Source: Rhypophila decipiens
Lineage: Eukaryota; Ascomycota; Sordariomycetes; Sordariales; Naviculisporaceae
Assembly: GCA_033297075.1 (NCBI GenBank)
Contig: MU858196.1
Coordinates: forward strand, 31,339-95,338
Direction of reading: 5' to 3'
DNA: 64,000 nucleotides
Translations under genes and position numbers: made by a program
Notes under the pieces: model-generated
The model's input: only the letters and a program-made list of their open reading frames with translations
Database searches by the model: none
What the model was told of the DNA's origin: nothing
Part shown: in pieces, positions 1 to 9,804 of the stretch
How positions within the stretch are numbered: position 1 is the first letter of the stretch
Layout of the letters: each line of letters begins with the position of its first letter

Positions 1-330
1 CAAGTACCTCCAATCTGGTCGGGTCGCCAGTCTGGAATTCAGCTTTTTCTGAATTCCAGACTGGTGGCAGACTGGTGAGTTTTGCTCTGTTTTCGGAGGA
101 AAAAAGCCATAAAAAGCCATAAAAAGCCACTTGTGGAGAAGGGTACAAAGGCCTTCAGATGTTCGCCAGATTGCGGTGACTTTTGCTCCACAATGCTCCA
201 CAATAGCTGTAATTTCAACTGTTTTGACTTTTTTGTGGCTTATTACTGGCAGTTATCTGGCCTAACCTGGAATCTGACGACTGGCCAGATGGGCTCCGAT
301 CAGGGCCTTATCGACACTTAATTCACTCCA
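1..330. repeat. Palindrome-rich end, probable mobile-element remnant
   Basis: The stretch contains a perfect hairpin at 27-64 (16-bp arms, 6-nt loop) and several further copies of CCAG(A/T)CTGG or GCCAGAT-like words up to about 295. Such sub-terminal palindromes are usual at DNA-transposon ends, but no transposase frame is visible and the element continues outside the window. From 331 to 1234 I see no convincing gene. Confidence 0.35.
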
Positions 331-1234
331 GAATGTGAGGATACCTATTGTCCGCAGTCCTACATCAAAATGAGGATCGGATTTCGGATTGTTTTATAAT
401 GTCTATCGGAGTTCAAATCCGTGTCTCGCGGATCATGGAGAATGGTATGCGAGTAACATCTGAGTAACATCTCAGCGAGACATGTGACCAAATTAAAAGA
501 TTGCACAGCATTAGAGGCAAGTGAGACTGTTAAAAAAAAATGATACGACGTGGGGGATCATGGTGTAGAGATATCCTGTGATGGTATCATCTTCTTATGA
601 ACGGAAGGTGCTTCAATCCTGCTTGTTATGTTGTGGTTTCGAGACAAGAAAGTTACCATACAAACCCACCGGCCAACAGGTAACCAACCCAAAGCCCAAT
701 GGGCTCATGAAATGGGTTTTGCCGCCTTCCACAATGAGCCTAAAGTTGTGATACCTGGAAAAGAGCAAACGAGAAGAGATAGTCAATGGTTGGGTCGCGT
801 CTGTCCCAGGTCCGTATGCGTTCCACCCGTTCCGTGGTACGCAGTCAACGAGGCTCGTCGCTGGGTATGAGAGAAACTTGGGGAAAACGGAAATAAGAGC
901 GCAACGGAGACGGTATCTGCCTCGGAAACGCACATTTGGCACAATCGGAAGGGTAACTGCAGCGACTCGTTAATTATCTTGATTTGAAGAGGCACCCTGT
1001 ATCTGGTACTCAGGAGACCTCTGAGCAGTTGATCCCGCCATCGGGACCGGAAAGCAGCATGGGATTAGTATGATACTTAACCCCTTCTTTTTCCCACAGC
1101 CGACTGTTGAGACCCCCTCTCCCAACTCCCAGCTATACAGTCTTCCTCATACATATCATCCTCTTATACGAAAGACGGCCGGGACTTTAAACACGGTCCC
1201 GAACACCTCTCAAAGCTGTTGAGCCTCCGCCAGA

Positions 1235-1567
1235 ATGCAGCTCCCCTTGATCCTGAACACCCTCCTGACAGCCTGTATCATCGTATCAGCATGCAAATGT
1301 GTGGGCAGCAAGGACCTAACCCGAGCATGTTGCCGGTGCGGCGCAGGCGTCATCGCCGACAGCGAGGATTGTCCTGCTTGGAAGATTGCGCAGCGACTGA
1401 GCAATTTTGCCAACTGCTGCCGTGAGCTCGGGGCAATATCTGACTGCCCCTGTCCCGTCGGATGCGTCGTTGCCGAGAAGAACCCCCTGCGGATTGCCGC
1501 CGGCCTGAAGCCCCTGTCCGAGGAAGAGGCCAAGGCAATTGCCGAGAGTTATCTGGTACAGGCTTGA
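1235..1567 (+). CDS. Small secreted cysteine-rich protein
   Basis: A single exon encodes 110 residues. The N-terminus is hydrophobic (about residues 2-20, signal-peptide-like) and the protein carries twelve Cys, including pairs CC at 32-33 and 61-62 and the cluster CPCPVGC at 71-77. The density and pairing of Cys suggest an extracellular, disulphide-stabilised protein. The C-terminal 30 residues have no Cys and are Glu/Ala rich. No family is recognised; a secreted effector-like or surface protein is the best description, by inference only. The ATG at 1235 is chosen because the signal peptide follows it directly. A pyrimidine-rich stretch runs just upstream (1080-1200). It stands alone, with no co-oriented neighbour closer than 500 bp. 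Confidence 0.7.
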   Translation: MQLPLILNTLLTACIIVSACKCVGSKDLTRACCRCGAGVIADSEDCPAWKIAQRLSNFANCCRELGAISDCPCPVGCVVAEKNPLRIAAGLKPLSEEEAKAIAESYLVQA

Positions 1568-2062
1568 TCATTGATGCAGTAGGTTGATGAGCACTCATAA
1601 CTAGACTAAATATTTCTCGGGCTGACGATGCCAATATGCTCCAGACTTTAAGCGGCCAAATCAAGTTGCCTCGATGGCGCGGATTTGATGTGTTTGGATA
1701 ACCTGGGTTTTAAGGGGAAATGCGCCGGACAAGATAAAACAAATAATGCCGGATTCCTGTGTAAGACGTTGGATTGAGAGTTAAGCGGACCAACGTCTCC
1801 TCATGTGCTTGAGAATGTAGATTATCGTTGAATTGTGGGTATAGACTTTAGTTGGGGGAGACATCGTGTGCCCGATGAAAGTTAATTGTTGCCATATGAC
1901 CATCGGCAACGCCGAAAAGAGATGCCGCCCCTTCACACATAATACACATTCCACAAATATCCCAACTGTGTCCCTTCCCCGCGTATCTTCTTCCTATCTT
2001 CCTATCCTCGAATAATATTCACTCAGCGTCAAGCCTCAACGTTGGGGGCTCCTGCAAAAGAC
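1568..2062. other. Intergenic, promoter of the propeller gene
   Basis: No coding signal is seen. The CT-rich stretch around 1970-2030 is a plausible promoter or transcription-start region for the gene that begins at 2063. Confidence 0.4.
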
Positions 2063-3282
2063 ATGCTCAACCAACGATGGAAGACCAAAATCCCCGAGTC
2101 GCAGTACAAGGATCGTAGGCCGAGCCCTTATCGGGACTTCAATAGGGTCACTCCCCTTATCACTGAACATGGCAGTAAGTCAAGGTGTTTATTCCCACCC
2201 AACACCACGCGTGCGTGCTAACTTTGCCATAATCATGATAAGTCTTTGCAGGAGGCTACGGCTGTCTATGCCGTCTAGACCGAAACACCGGCGAGATACT
2301 GACTTCAGTTCCGCTCCCAGTGGCAAAAGGCACGTCTGAAGCACCCATTGTGGTCATCCGTCGCGCAACTAGTTCCCTCCTCATCGCCAGCTCACACGGG
2401 CGAGTCCTGGGTCTCGACCCCATCACTCTCACCCAGCGATGGATAACCAAACTTCCAAGATCGAAATCCTATCCATCAACACCCCTCCTCTGCCATGCCC
2501 CCTCGATTGACAGCACCGACGTCAGAATCTACGCCGCCCCACCAGGCTTCGTCTTCCGCCTCGACCCACAAACAGGAAGGACGCTCGCCAGAAATGACGT
2601 CTGTGGATGTGGCTATAAGCCCGTAAGCCTAGGTATCGGGCACAGCAAGGAGGAGGTTCTAGCGCGAATAAAGCGCAACCTCTATGCCCTCGACCCGTTC
2701 ACCCCGAGAACACGTTGGCAAAACAGACTCGACGATCCTAACAGCTACAAAGGCCTAAATCCCGCCGTCCTAATGAACATATCCACCGCTTACAAGGGGA
2801 CGCTGTATCACGTTAGTGGGATTAACGGCGCGAAACTTGACAAGTTTTGTCTCAAGATGAAGGAAGATACCATAATGGTTCTTGACGCCCCTAATAAGAG
2901 GGTCTACATCGGGATAGACGGGTACGCAATCTGTGTCAGTACCGAGGGCGAGAAGCTGAAGAATCTATGGAATGTCAGCCTGCCTAGTAGTGGACACAGT
3001 GTTACCCAGGTCGCCCTTGGGCCTAACAACGGCAGGGTTTATTTTGCGAATAACGGATACGTCTTTGCATTGGAAATTGGTGGAAACATCGTATCAGCCA
3101 ACGCCCTCTCGGGCTTTGGGGGAAAGATGACCAACTTGCATGCGAGTTCGGACATGATCGTCGTGGGGATTGATGGGCATTGCATCGCACTCGAGACTGG
3201 CAATGGCGGCTCGAATGAAGCTAGGGGTGCGATACACGCCCCCTTGCCTTCTTACTGGGAGACTAAAAAAGAAAAGCCATGA
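2063..3282 (+). CDS. PQQ/gluconolactonase-like beta-propeller protein
   Basis: Two exons, 2063-2174 and 2252-3282, encode 380 residues. The 77-nt intron has GTAAGT, a TGCTAAC branch site and TTGCAG, and splicing joins the frames exactly (…EHG-R-GYGCLCRLDRNTGEIL…). The body consists of repeated blades such as RLDRNTGEIL, GLDPITLTQRW, RLDPQTGRTLA, ALDPFTPRTRW and ALEIGGNI. These are the D-x-x-T-G-x type repeats of pyrroloquinoline-quinone-like propellers. No signal peptide is seen, so a cytosolic protein is likely. Function is unknown; members of this fold include sugar-lactone hydrolases and structural propellers. The next gene, a P450 in the same direction, starts 665 bp downstream, but nothing proves a functional link. 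Confidence 0.75.
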
Positions 3283-3947
3283 GGAGCTAAAGGGGGTGGA
3301 AAGAATACTAGCCTCTAAGCCTGAGAAACAACAGTAACTAACTCAAGCTTGTTAGTTTATTCACGATGGTGTATTTACATGACTTAGACTAGCTCGCCTA
3401 GCCGCAGACGCAAGTGAGTGCAAGGAGCTGTAGTGGAGTTCCCTAGCCTGATGCACAGCTAGTGAAGGCATTTATTATAGCTAGCGAAGGCGCTATTCCA
3501 GTGTGGTCGAATCATTTAGAATGGGCATATCAGTCTTCTCATTATGATGGTACGCCCGGAATATTACTCTTGATCACCAAAAAAGGGACATGTAGAAGAG
3601 AGGCCCATATGACTTCAGAGCTAAAACCAACATGTCTCATAATTCTTTGCAAGGTACGCTCTCGATATTTCACATCCAGATCGGTGGTTACCGTTGTATC
3701 CAAGCCGTCGAAGGATTCTACAAACAGCTGGAGTCTGGGCGGCCTATATACGGATCTGGCCCCCAACTTTATATGATTGGATCAACACAGCCCCCATGAG
3801 GTTACATGGCAGATAACCAGCGGCAGCGTGTTAGTCAGCACGTTGACATCCGTCACTTCATCTCCGTACAGATAACTACACTGCCTTTCTTTCCGTAATA
3901 CACCATCCTCACGTCTTGAGTGGCATCAGGTCGACAAGAAGCGCGCA
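3283..3947. other. Intergenic, no gene seen
   Basis: Short open frames exist but none has protein-like composition or recognisable motifs. The 3' part (3840-3940) is pyrimidine-rich and probably contains the promoter of the P450 at 3948. Confidence 0.4.
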
Positions 3948-5859
3948 ATGACGATGCTAGACCATATTCCCCCCCAATGGTCAGAGATACCACAGACTAC
4001 TTTGTTCTTGCTAGCCGGGATCCTAGGTTTCTACTTCGTATCCATATCGCAGAGTTGGGCCCCATTCACGCGCGTTGGGAAGCCATGGCTTCTTTCACTT
4101 CTTTCTGGACCCCGGGCCATGTCTTTCACCATGGAAAAGCATCTCCAAGTGGGCTATGACAAGGCGAGTGACACCAGCTCGTCCCATTCTAGCATCATCT
4201 GGGCTGACAAACAATGCGAACAGGTCATCAGGAACACTTCCAACCCCTTCCTAATGAGATGGTGGGGGATGGAATACATCTTCCTCCCTATCAAGTATCT
4301 AGGAGATCTCAAGCGGGCAGATGGCCACGGGCTGAGCTTCTTTGAGAGTTTGAATGAGGTACGAGACCGCCAATTTGATGCGGTGCTGTCTGGTCATGGT
4401 CCAAGGAGAAGCTGACCCGTTATGCAACAAAATAGGCTTTCAGCCTTGAGGCCTCGGTCGGCGATCTCTACTCCTCCTCCAACTTGATGGTCGATGTCGT
4501 GCGACGGGGGCTCAACCCTCGGCTAGGTCAGTGGCAGTGCTCAATTCCCCAGAAGCCAGCAGCTGATACTTATCATCCACAGCCAAGATAACCCCCCTCC
4601 TCGAGTCCGAAGCGATCTACGCATTGACCAAGGAAATCGGAGCCCCAAAAGACTGGACCCCCTTCCCAGCCGCACAGCTCTTGAACAATACCGTACTCCG
4701 AACCACATCCCGGATCTTGATCGGTCCCGAGCTATGTCGCGATGTCAACTTCCTCGAAACCTTCCAACAGTTTGGCATTTCAATCTTTAACAATGGCTTC
4801 CTCTGTTCCATGCTGCCTCCTCTTCCAAACTTCATCCGCCGCCCCCTGTGTCGACTATTCACATCCCTCTTTCACAAAAAGTCCCTTGAGAGTGCAATAG
4901 AAATGGTCCAGCCAACCGTCCAAGCTCGCCTTGACAAATTACAACCCTCAACCAGCCCAAGCCCTTCCTCAGACCCAGAATTACAAGACGCAATAGCATG
5001 GACTCTTTCCCTCACCCAAGCAACCTATCCTGCCGAACATAATCCGGAACGAATAACTCTCACTCTCCTGCACAACCTCTGGGCATCCAACGCCGGCCCA
5101 GCCGAGACGCTTACCAACATGATATTCCAGATCCTCTACGACCCAGTATACCTCCCGCCTTTACGCTCCGAAGCCGAAGAGTCTTTCAGAATCCATGGAT
5201 ACTTTACTCATAAAGCCCTATCGCCCAATAACATGCCGCTCCTTGACAGTTTCATTCGAGAGATCAACCGCCTCTATCCAACCGACTCAGTAACTTGTAT
5301 GCGAACCGTCACTGACAACAAGGGATTCGAGTTCCACGATGGCTTGAGAGTGCCCGTTGGAAGTCGAATTGCCGTTCCATCGCTGGCGATCCAAACTGAT
5401 GTGGACAGTTACGCCGACCCGCTGAGGTTTGATGGGTTTCGATTTGTGCGGATGAGGAATTCCGAGGCGGCGTCTTCGGGGACTCCTGACAAGGAAGATG
5501 TAGTGGGCGATGGGGCCAAATACAGCGCGGCCACCCCTTCAGAGACATATCTACCGTGAGTTAGCTCCAAACTCCCAGTGTGCGATTCCGCCCATGATGG
5601 TAACAATGCTAACCTGACTGCGAGTCGCAGGTTCGGATTCGGCCGCCACGCCTGTCCAGGACGATGGTACGCCGTCCTCGTGATCAAAATCATCTTCACC
5701 GAGGTCATCCTCGGGTATGACCTGAAATGGGACCTCAACGAGGGAGTCATTCAAAAGGTCCGACCGGCGAGCCTCTCGCTAAATGGGATGTTTCTGCCCA
5801 ACCAGAGACAACAGGTTTGGTTGAGGAGGAGAAAGTCGAATATGAAGAGCAGCGATTAA
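3948..5859 (+). CDS. Cytochrome P450 (five exons)
   Basis: Exons 3948-4163, 4224-4358, 4436-4526, 4583-5555 and 5631-5859 give 547 residues. An N-terminal membrane helix (LFLLAGILGFYFV) points to the endoplasmic reticulum. Visible P450 motifs are the ExxR (REINRLYP), the PERF-like FDGFRF and the haem loop FGFGRHACPGR with its Cys ligand. The I-helix reads ASNAGPAETLTN, a variant of AGxxT. The type resembles fungal secondary-metabolism P450s such as trichothecene or ent-kaurene oxidases; the substrate is unknown. Introns 2-4 have GT-AG ends and good branch sites. The first intron fits best as a 60-nt GC-AG intron that leaves the frame open if retained. It restores the expected GYDKVIRNTSNPF reading. 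Confidence 0.85.
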
Positions 5860-6274
5860 TGCTGGGAAGTGACCGAATTATGTTGGTAAAGGGATGGTTG
5901 GATGGGTCATTGGATGTATGAGCACATGAAGTTTAGCCATGACTGTATGGGTGAGCTCTCGTTATAACTTCTCCTCGAGCCAGAGGTCGTCGGTTTGAAG
6001 GGGCGTCTGCCTATGGTCGTATTCGAAAGTTATTTGCCTGTGAAGACTCGCTCGTGGGCCACGATTCGGTACTGGGTGTTTGGCGACACGTCAACAGCCA
6101 CTGTCTGCATCGATTTGATGGATAACGGATGTAACTGTACCCGAGAATATGTTGTATGGGAACCAATTTGATCCTAATCCACCTCCGTGTCTGCCTTGTT
6201 CAAATTTGCGCGAAATCAGTTCATAATCGAGTCGCCGTCAGTGTTTTTAACTTTCAGATTGGCCAACATCCGAG
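5860..6274. other. Convergent intergenic region
   Basis: This lies between the P450 and the NACHT gene, which converge here. It holds the two 3' regions; no other feature is seen. Confidence 0.4.
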
Positions 6275-9103
6275 TTAATTGATGGGAGAAAGTCCCATCC
6301 AATCCACCATAATAAACGACAAGGGCTCGATATTCTGCTGTACACGTTCTTCCCCAGCCGACGCAGGGCCTCGCGACTTTTTAAAGTAATTTCTGATCCC
6401 TGAACCAAACTCCAAGGCACCAACCCGGAACCGCCGTTCCGCGCCCGGGGACCCGTGACCCTTTTCTAGCATGGCTTGGACCGTATCCCAGTAAGAGCGG
6501 TAGTTCAGATAGATTTTCTTATCTCCTGATGCTGGGATTTCCCCCTGGATTTTGCGGACTTCCCTCCTTAGCGAGAAAGAAGACTTAGCGCCAAAGTCAA
6601 GAAGCAACTGAACGGTCTGTAGACGTAACTGGACATCCCCATGTCGCCAGCTGCTTGCCTGGCCATGATACCCCATCACCGCGGCATCTAGGAGATGGCG
6701 TTTGGCTTTCACAAGCTCCTGGCTGGTTTCGAACCTGGCTCGAAGGTAAGCTCGACAGCAATAGGCTGCACTCAGTGTGTCGAGGGGATCCGAAATGCGC
6801 TTCGGTTTAACATAACTTTGGTATGACACTGGAACAATGCAGACAGTGTCTTGCAGAAGAGGCTCGATGAGTTGCATCTGCCTTAGTACCGCATTCAACG
6901 TCTCTTTTGTTAGGGAAAGATGCTCGATCTGTGAGCATACGTGGAAAAATCGCACCCAATAAGCACTTTGCGCGCCTGGGTTTGCTTGTTCCATCGATCG
7001 GAGCTCGGCTCCGGACACAGCCATGATGGGCAAAAGGGGCTGGAAACCAGGGGAACGCATTTCTAGCTCTTGAGCCTGTTCAGGAAGCCGGAGCCAGTCG
7101 AAAGCGGTTCTATGGATAAAATCTACCACTTTGCTGGATGAAATAAACGAGGTGCTCGTTTGCGACGTGCTCGCTTGCCCTGAATATATCTCCAAGAGCC
7201 CTTTAGTATGACCTGCTAGGAGTCTTGTAATAAGGGGCAAAATAACCTCATGATCGGTATCGGGCGGAAATTGAACTGCTTGGGTAGGATCCTTGCAGTT
7301 GATGGCAAGCCAAACGTGGACAGGCTCAATAGTATCGTCAATATGCAACTTCCAGGCCAAGACCATCCGATAAAGTTTGGAGCTAGTTTCCTTCATCGCG
7401 GGACTCAGACTTTCGTGAATTTTGGTGTAGAGAGCCTCGAGATCGGCTGGCAAGCTATTGTAGATGGTCCAAATTTCGTCCAGATCAGGGGTCTCGCTGG
7501 CTTTGGTGAAGATTTGTTCAACCACAATGGCAACCCAGAGGAACACGCCGTCGGCACGATCGGCAATTGCCTCCATTAACCCTAGAACGCTTCTCGGATT
7601 TAATGCCTGCAGCTCCTGCATGGCAATGCTTTGTGCAAAGCGGCCTGCGATGTAGTTGTCAATATCAGGCTTGGTCAAGTTCTCCATCCGTAGCGTCGGA
7701 TTCTGCTTGAATGCATCCGAGAAGACGACCCAAGGTCTGCTCGAGGCGCAGATCTTTACACCGTATTCCTGTTGGAGGCGTTTTAGGAACAATACGAGCT
7801 CCGTGTGCCGGCCGTCGAACTCATCTAATCCGTCAATGAACAGCGCAAGGCGCCCATTTCCTCGGATCTGTGATGCGAGCCTGAGCAGGCATTCGCGCAA
7901 CTCCTCCAAGCTCCATGCAGGGGATTGAGCGTCTGTCCCAGCTATTGAGAATAGGGCTTGACGGCGGAGGGCAATCGAGTCGCAGAGGTCCGGTCGCTGA
8001 GACAGAAGTTGATGGAGGAGCGATCGGAAAAGACCAGGCAAGGATTTCTGCATAGCGGTACCCGGTCCCCAAAAGTAGAAATAAGCGATGAGCAAATCTC
8101 CTTCATGAGCCCACTGTCTCAGGTGTCGAGAGAGCGAGGCATGAGTAGAAATAAACTTCATAAGAGTGCTTTTTCCTGATGCCGGCTTTCCGGTAATCCA
8201 AAAAGCCTTGTCCGTCTCCAACTCGAGCCAGTGGGTGAAAGATTGAGATGCTTCGCTATTCATCTCCGAAACTTCCTCGGGGTCAAATAGCCAATAAAAG
8301 GTGTCAGGAAACGCCTCAGCGATACCTTCACGCCGTGCTATCATGTCGTCAAATGCCAAGCTGTCCAGAATCTTTTTCCTCAAGGTTTTTCGGATTTTGC
8401 CGTGGTCTGGCAATGGACCGGAGAGCGGAATCCCACTTTGAACTGTGCCCCCTTGGAGATCGAGCAGTTCGCTCCCTGTCCACACAGCCTCCGCCAGATC
8501 GTCTTTCGCAGTGGTTTTGGACATCATCGTTGTAGAAGCTGTTTTGGAGTGGGACAGCCTGTCCAAACTTGACTCGATTCGTACCAGGGCGTCCATGACC
8601 ATTCGTGATTCATCTCCACTCGATTTGACGTGCTTCTTGGTTTCCTGCACTTCGCCTAGCAGACACACGACGACACTCATTGTGACTTGGTTTCGGATAC
8701 CGTCAAGCTTCTTGGACCATTCGTCCAACTGTTTGGCTGACCAGAGACTTCGAATGCTGACTTTCATCTGGGAACTGAAACGACCTAGGCCTCTGCTTGA
8801 GGATGCAACCGTCAAAGTTTTGAGCGCATCTGACAACTGCTTCTCGACCTCGGCACACTCAACGTTGAGGCGTTCCATGAGTTCGGCATGGCGGGGGTAT
8901 TTTTCCTCCAACCCTTGCACTCTGGCGCGTGCCTCAGCTGCCACATCTGAAAGCTCCTGGGAGGTTTTGTGAACATCTACTGCATCCTTGGGCTGGCCGC
9001 TGGAGGACTGGACGATTTCGAAGGCTCGATCAACAAGTTTGCTTCCAAACTCGACAAGTGTAATGACGCTCGAGGCGACCGAAAGCGCCGTTATCGGGTC
9101 CAT
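6275..9103 (-). CDS. NACHT-type STAND NTPase (fungal NLR-like)
   Basis: One exon encodes 942 residues. The N-terminus (MDPITALSVASSVITLVEFG) is the helical start typical of the fungal STAND N-terminal domains, followed by coiled-coil-like sequence to about residue 190. The NACHT module has a Walker A GKPASGKST near residue 305 and a Walker B LFIDGLDEFDG near 421. The C-terminal half is helical without obvious ankyrin, WD or TPR repeats. Proteins of this type act in fungal allorecognition and programmed cell death; the specific partner is unknown. The lack of a repeat sensor domain is unusual compared with HET-E-like proteins. The ATG at 9103 is chosen because the conserved N-terminus begins there. 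Confidence 0.85.
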   Translation of the reverse strand: MDPITALSVASSVITLVEFGSKLVDRAFEIVQSSSGQPKDAVDVHKTSQELSDVAAEARARVQGLEEKYPRHAELMERLNVECAEVEKQLSDALKTLTVASSSRGLGRFSSQMKVSIRSLWSAKQLDEWSKKLDGIRNQVTMSVVVCLLGEVQETKKHVKSSGDESRMVMDALVRIESSLDRLSHSKTASTTMMSKTTAKDDLAEAVWTGSELLDLQGGTVQSGIPLSGPLPDHGKIRKTLRKKILDSLAFDDMIARREGIAEAFPDTFYWLFDPEEVSEMNSEASQSFTHWLELETDKAFWITGKPASGKSTLMKFISTHASLSRHLRQWAHEGDLLIAYFYFWGPGTAMQKSLPGLFRSLLHQLLSQRPDLCDSIALRRQALFSIAGTDAQSPAWSLEELRECLLRLASQIRGNGRLALFIDGLDEFDGRHTELVLFLKRLQQEYGVKICASSRPWVVFSDAFKQNPTLRMENLTKPDIDNYIAGRFAQSIAMQELQALNPRSVLGLMEAIADRADGVFLWVAIVVEQIFTKASETPDLDEIWTIYNSLPADLEALYTKIHESLSPAMKETSSKLYRMVLAWKLHIDDTIEPVHVWLAINCKDPTQAVQFPPDTDHEVILPLITRLLAGHTKGLLEIYSGQASTSQTSTSFISSSKVVDFIHRTAFDWLRLPEQAQELEMRSPGFQPLLPIMAVSGAELRSMEQANPGAQSAYWVRFFHVCSQIEHLSLTKETLNAVLRQMQLIEPLLQDTVCIVPVSYQSYVKPKRISDPLDTLSAAYCCRAYLRARFETSQELVKAKRHLLDAAVMGYHGQASSWRHGDVQLRLQTVQLLLDFGAKSSFSLRREVRKIQGEIPASGDKKIYLNYRSYWDTVQAMLEKGHGSPGAERRFRVGALEFGSGIRNYFKKSRGPASAGEERVQQNIEPLSFIMVDWMGLSPIN

Positions 9104-9804
9104 GATGTGGATTCGGGGTCTGGAATAGTGGTGAAAATGAGGCCAGGACTTGATGGCTCCTGCTTGAAGTTGGCGGGAAAGGGAGGTTAGAACTAGGCAG
9201 CAACCCCGCCCGGGCTGGTTGGGGCTCTGCTCCGGCAGTGATAGAAGTTATGCGGGAGAATGGCGCTAGCCTCTTCCAGATGGTTTCCAAAAGCTGAAGA
9301 GGACTTATTGGTTGGGAAAGACTCTGTTATCTCCGGAAAGGGTTTCACGCTTTCCTTCCTTATCTTTGAGGGCACACATCTGTAGAGGAAGGAAGTCGCG
9401 TATGGCGGCAGGCGGCTTGGTTGACCCACCCTCCTCGGCTCTCGGGGGCAAGCCATCTGGATTGAGGACCGAATCGAGAGGCGAGACCGGTGTGATCTGA
9501 GAATGGGCGGAGATGGTAGCAGCTCATGGGGCCTAGACTCATAATCTGAGGGCTTGGAAATCCATTCGAAGAGGCAGATGGTACCACCGACATCGTCAGA
9601 AATGCTGATAAAAGACATAACATATGATCACGAAGTCCCTTTAGAAGGAACCGGCCGTCCACAACTCCCAAAGCTCTCAAAGCAGAGCAACAAAATCCAC
9701 ATCACAGAATCATTACCGTGGGCCAGATATCCTTCCGGCCTGGCGTGTCCATGATTGCTGAGATCTTTTCCCACAAACCATAATTATATCCTAGTACGAC
9801 AAAT
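9104..9804. other. Intergenic with one copy of a dispersed repeat
   Basis: The promoter of the NACHT gene lies here. A 41-nt word at about 9545-9585 occurs again at 14829-14869 with only two mismatches (see the repeat entries). No gene is supported. Confidence 0.45.
9545..9585 (+). repeat. Dispersed repeat, copy 1
   Basis: The core GGAAATCCATTCGAAGAG and its flanks match 14829-14869 in the same orientation with two mismatches. The similarity fades on both sides, so this is a short remnant of a mobile or duplicated element. Confidence 0.6.

Noticed and set aside
390..430. tRNA-like GAGTTCAAATCC word
   Set aside because: The T-arm-like stem is weak and no acceptor, D- or anticodon arm is found.
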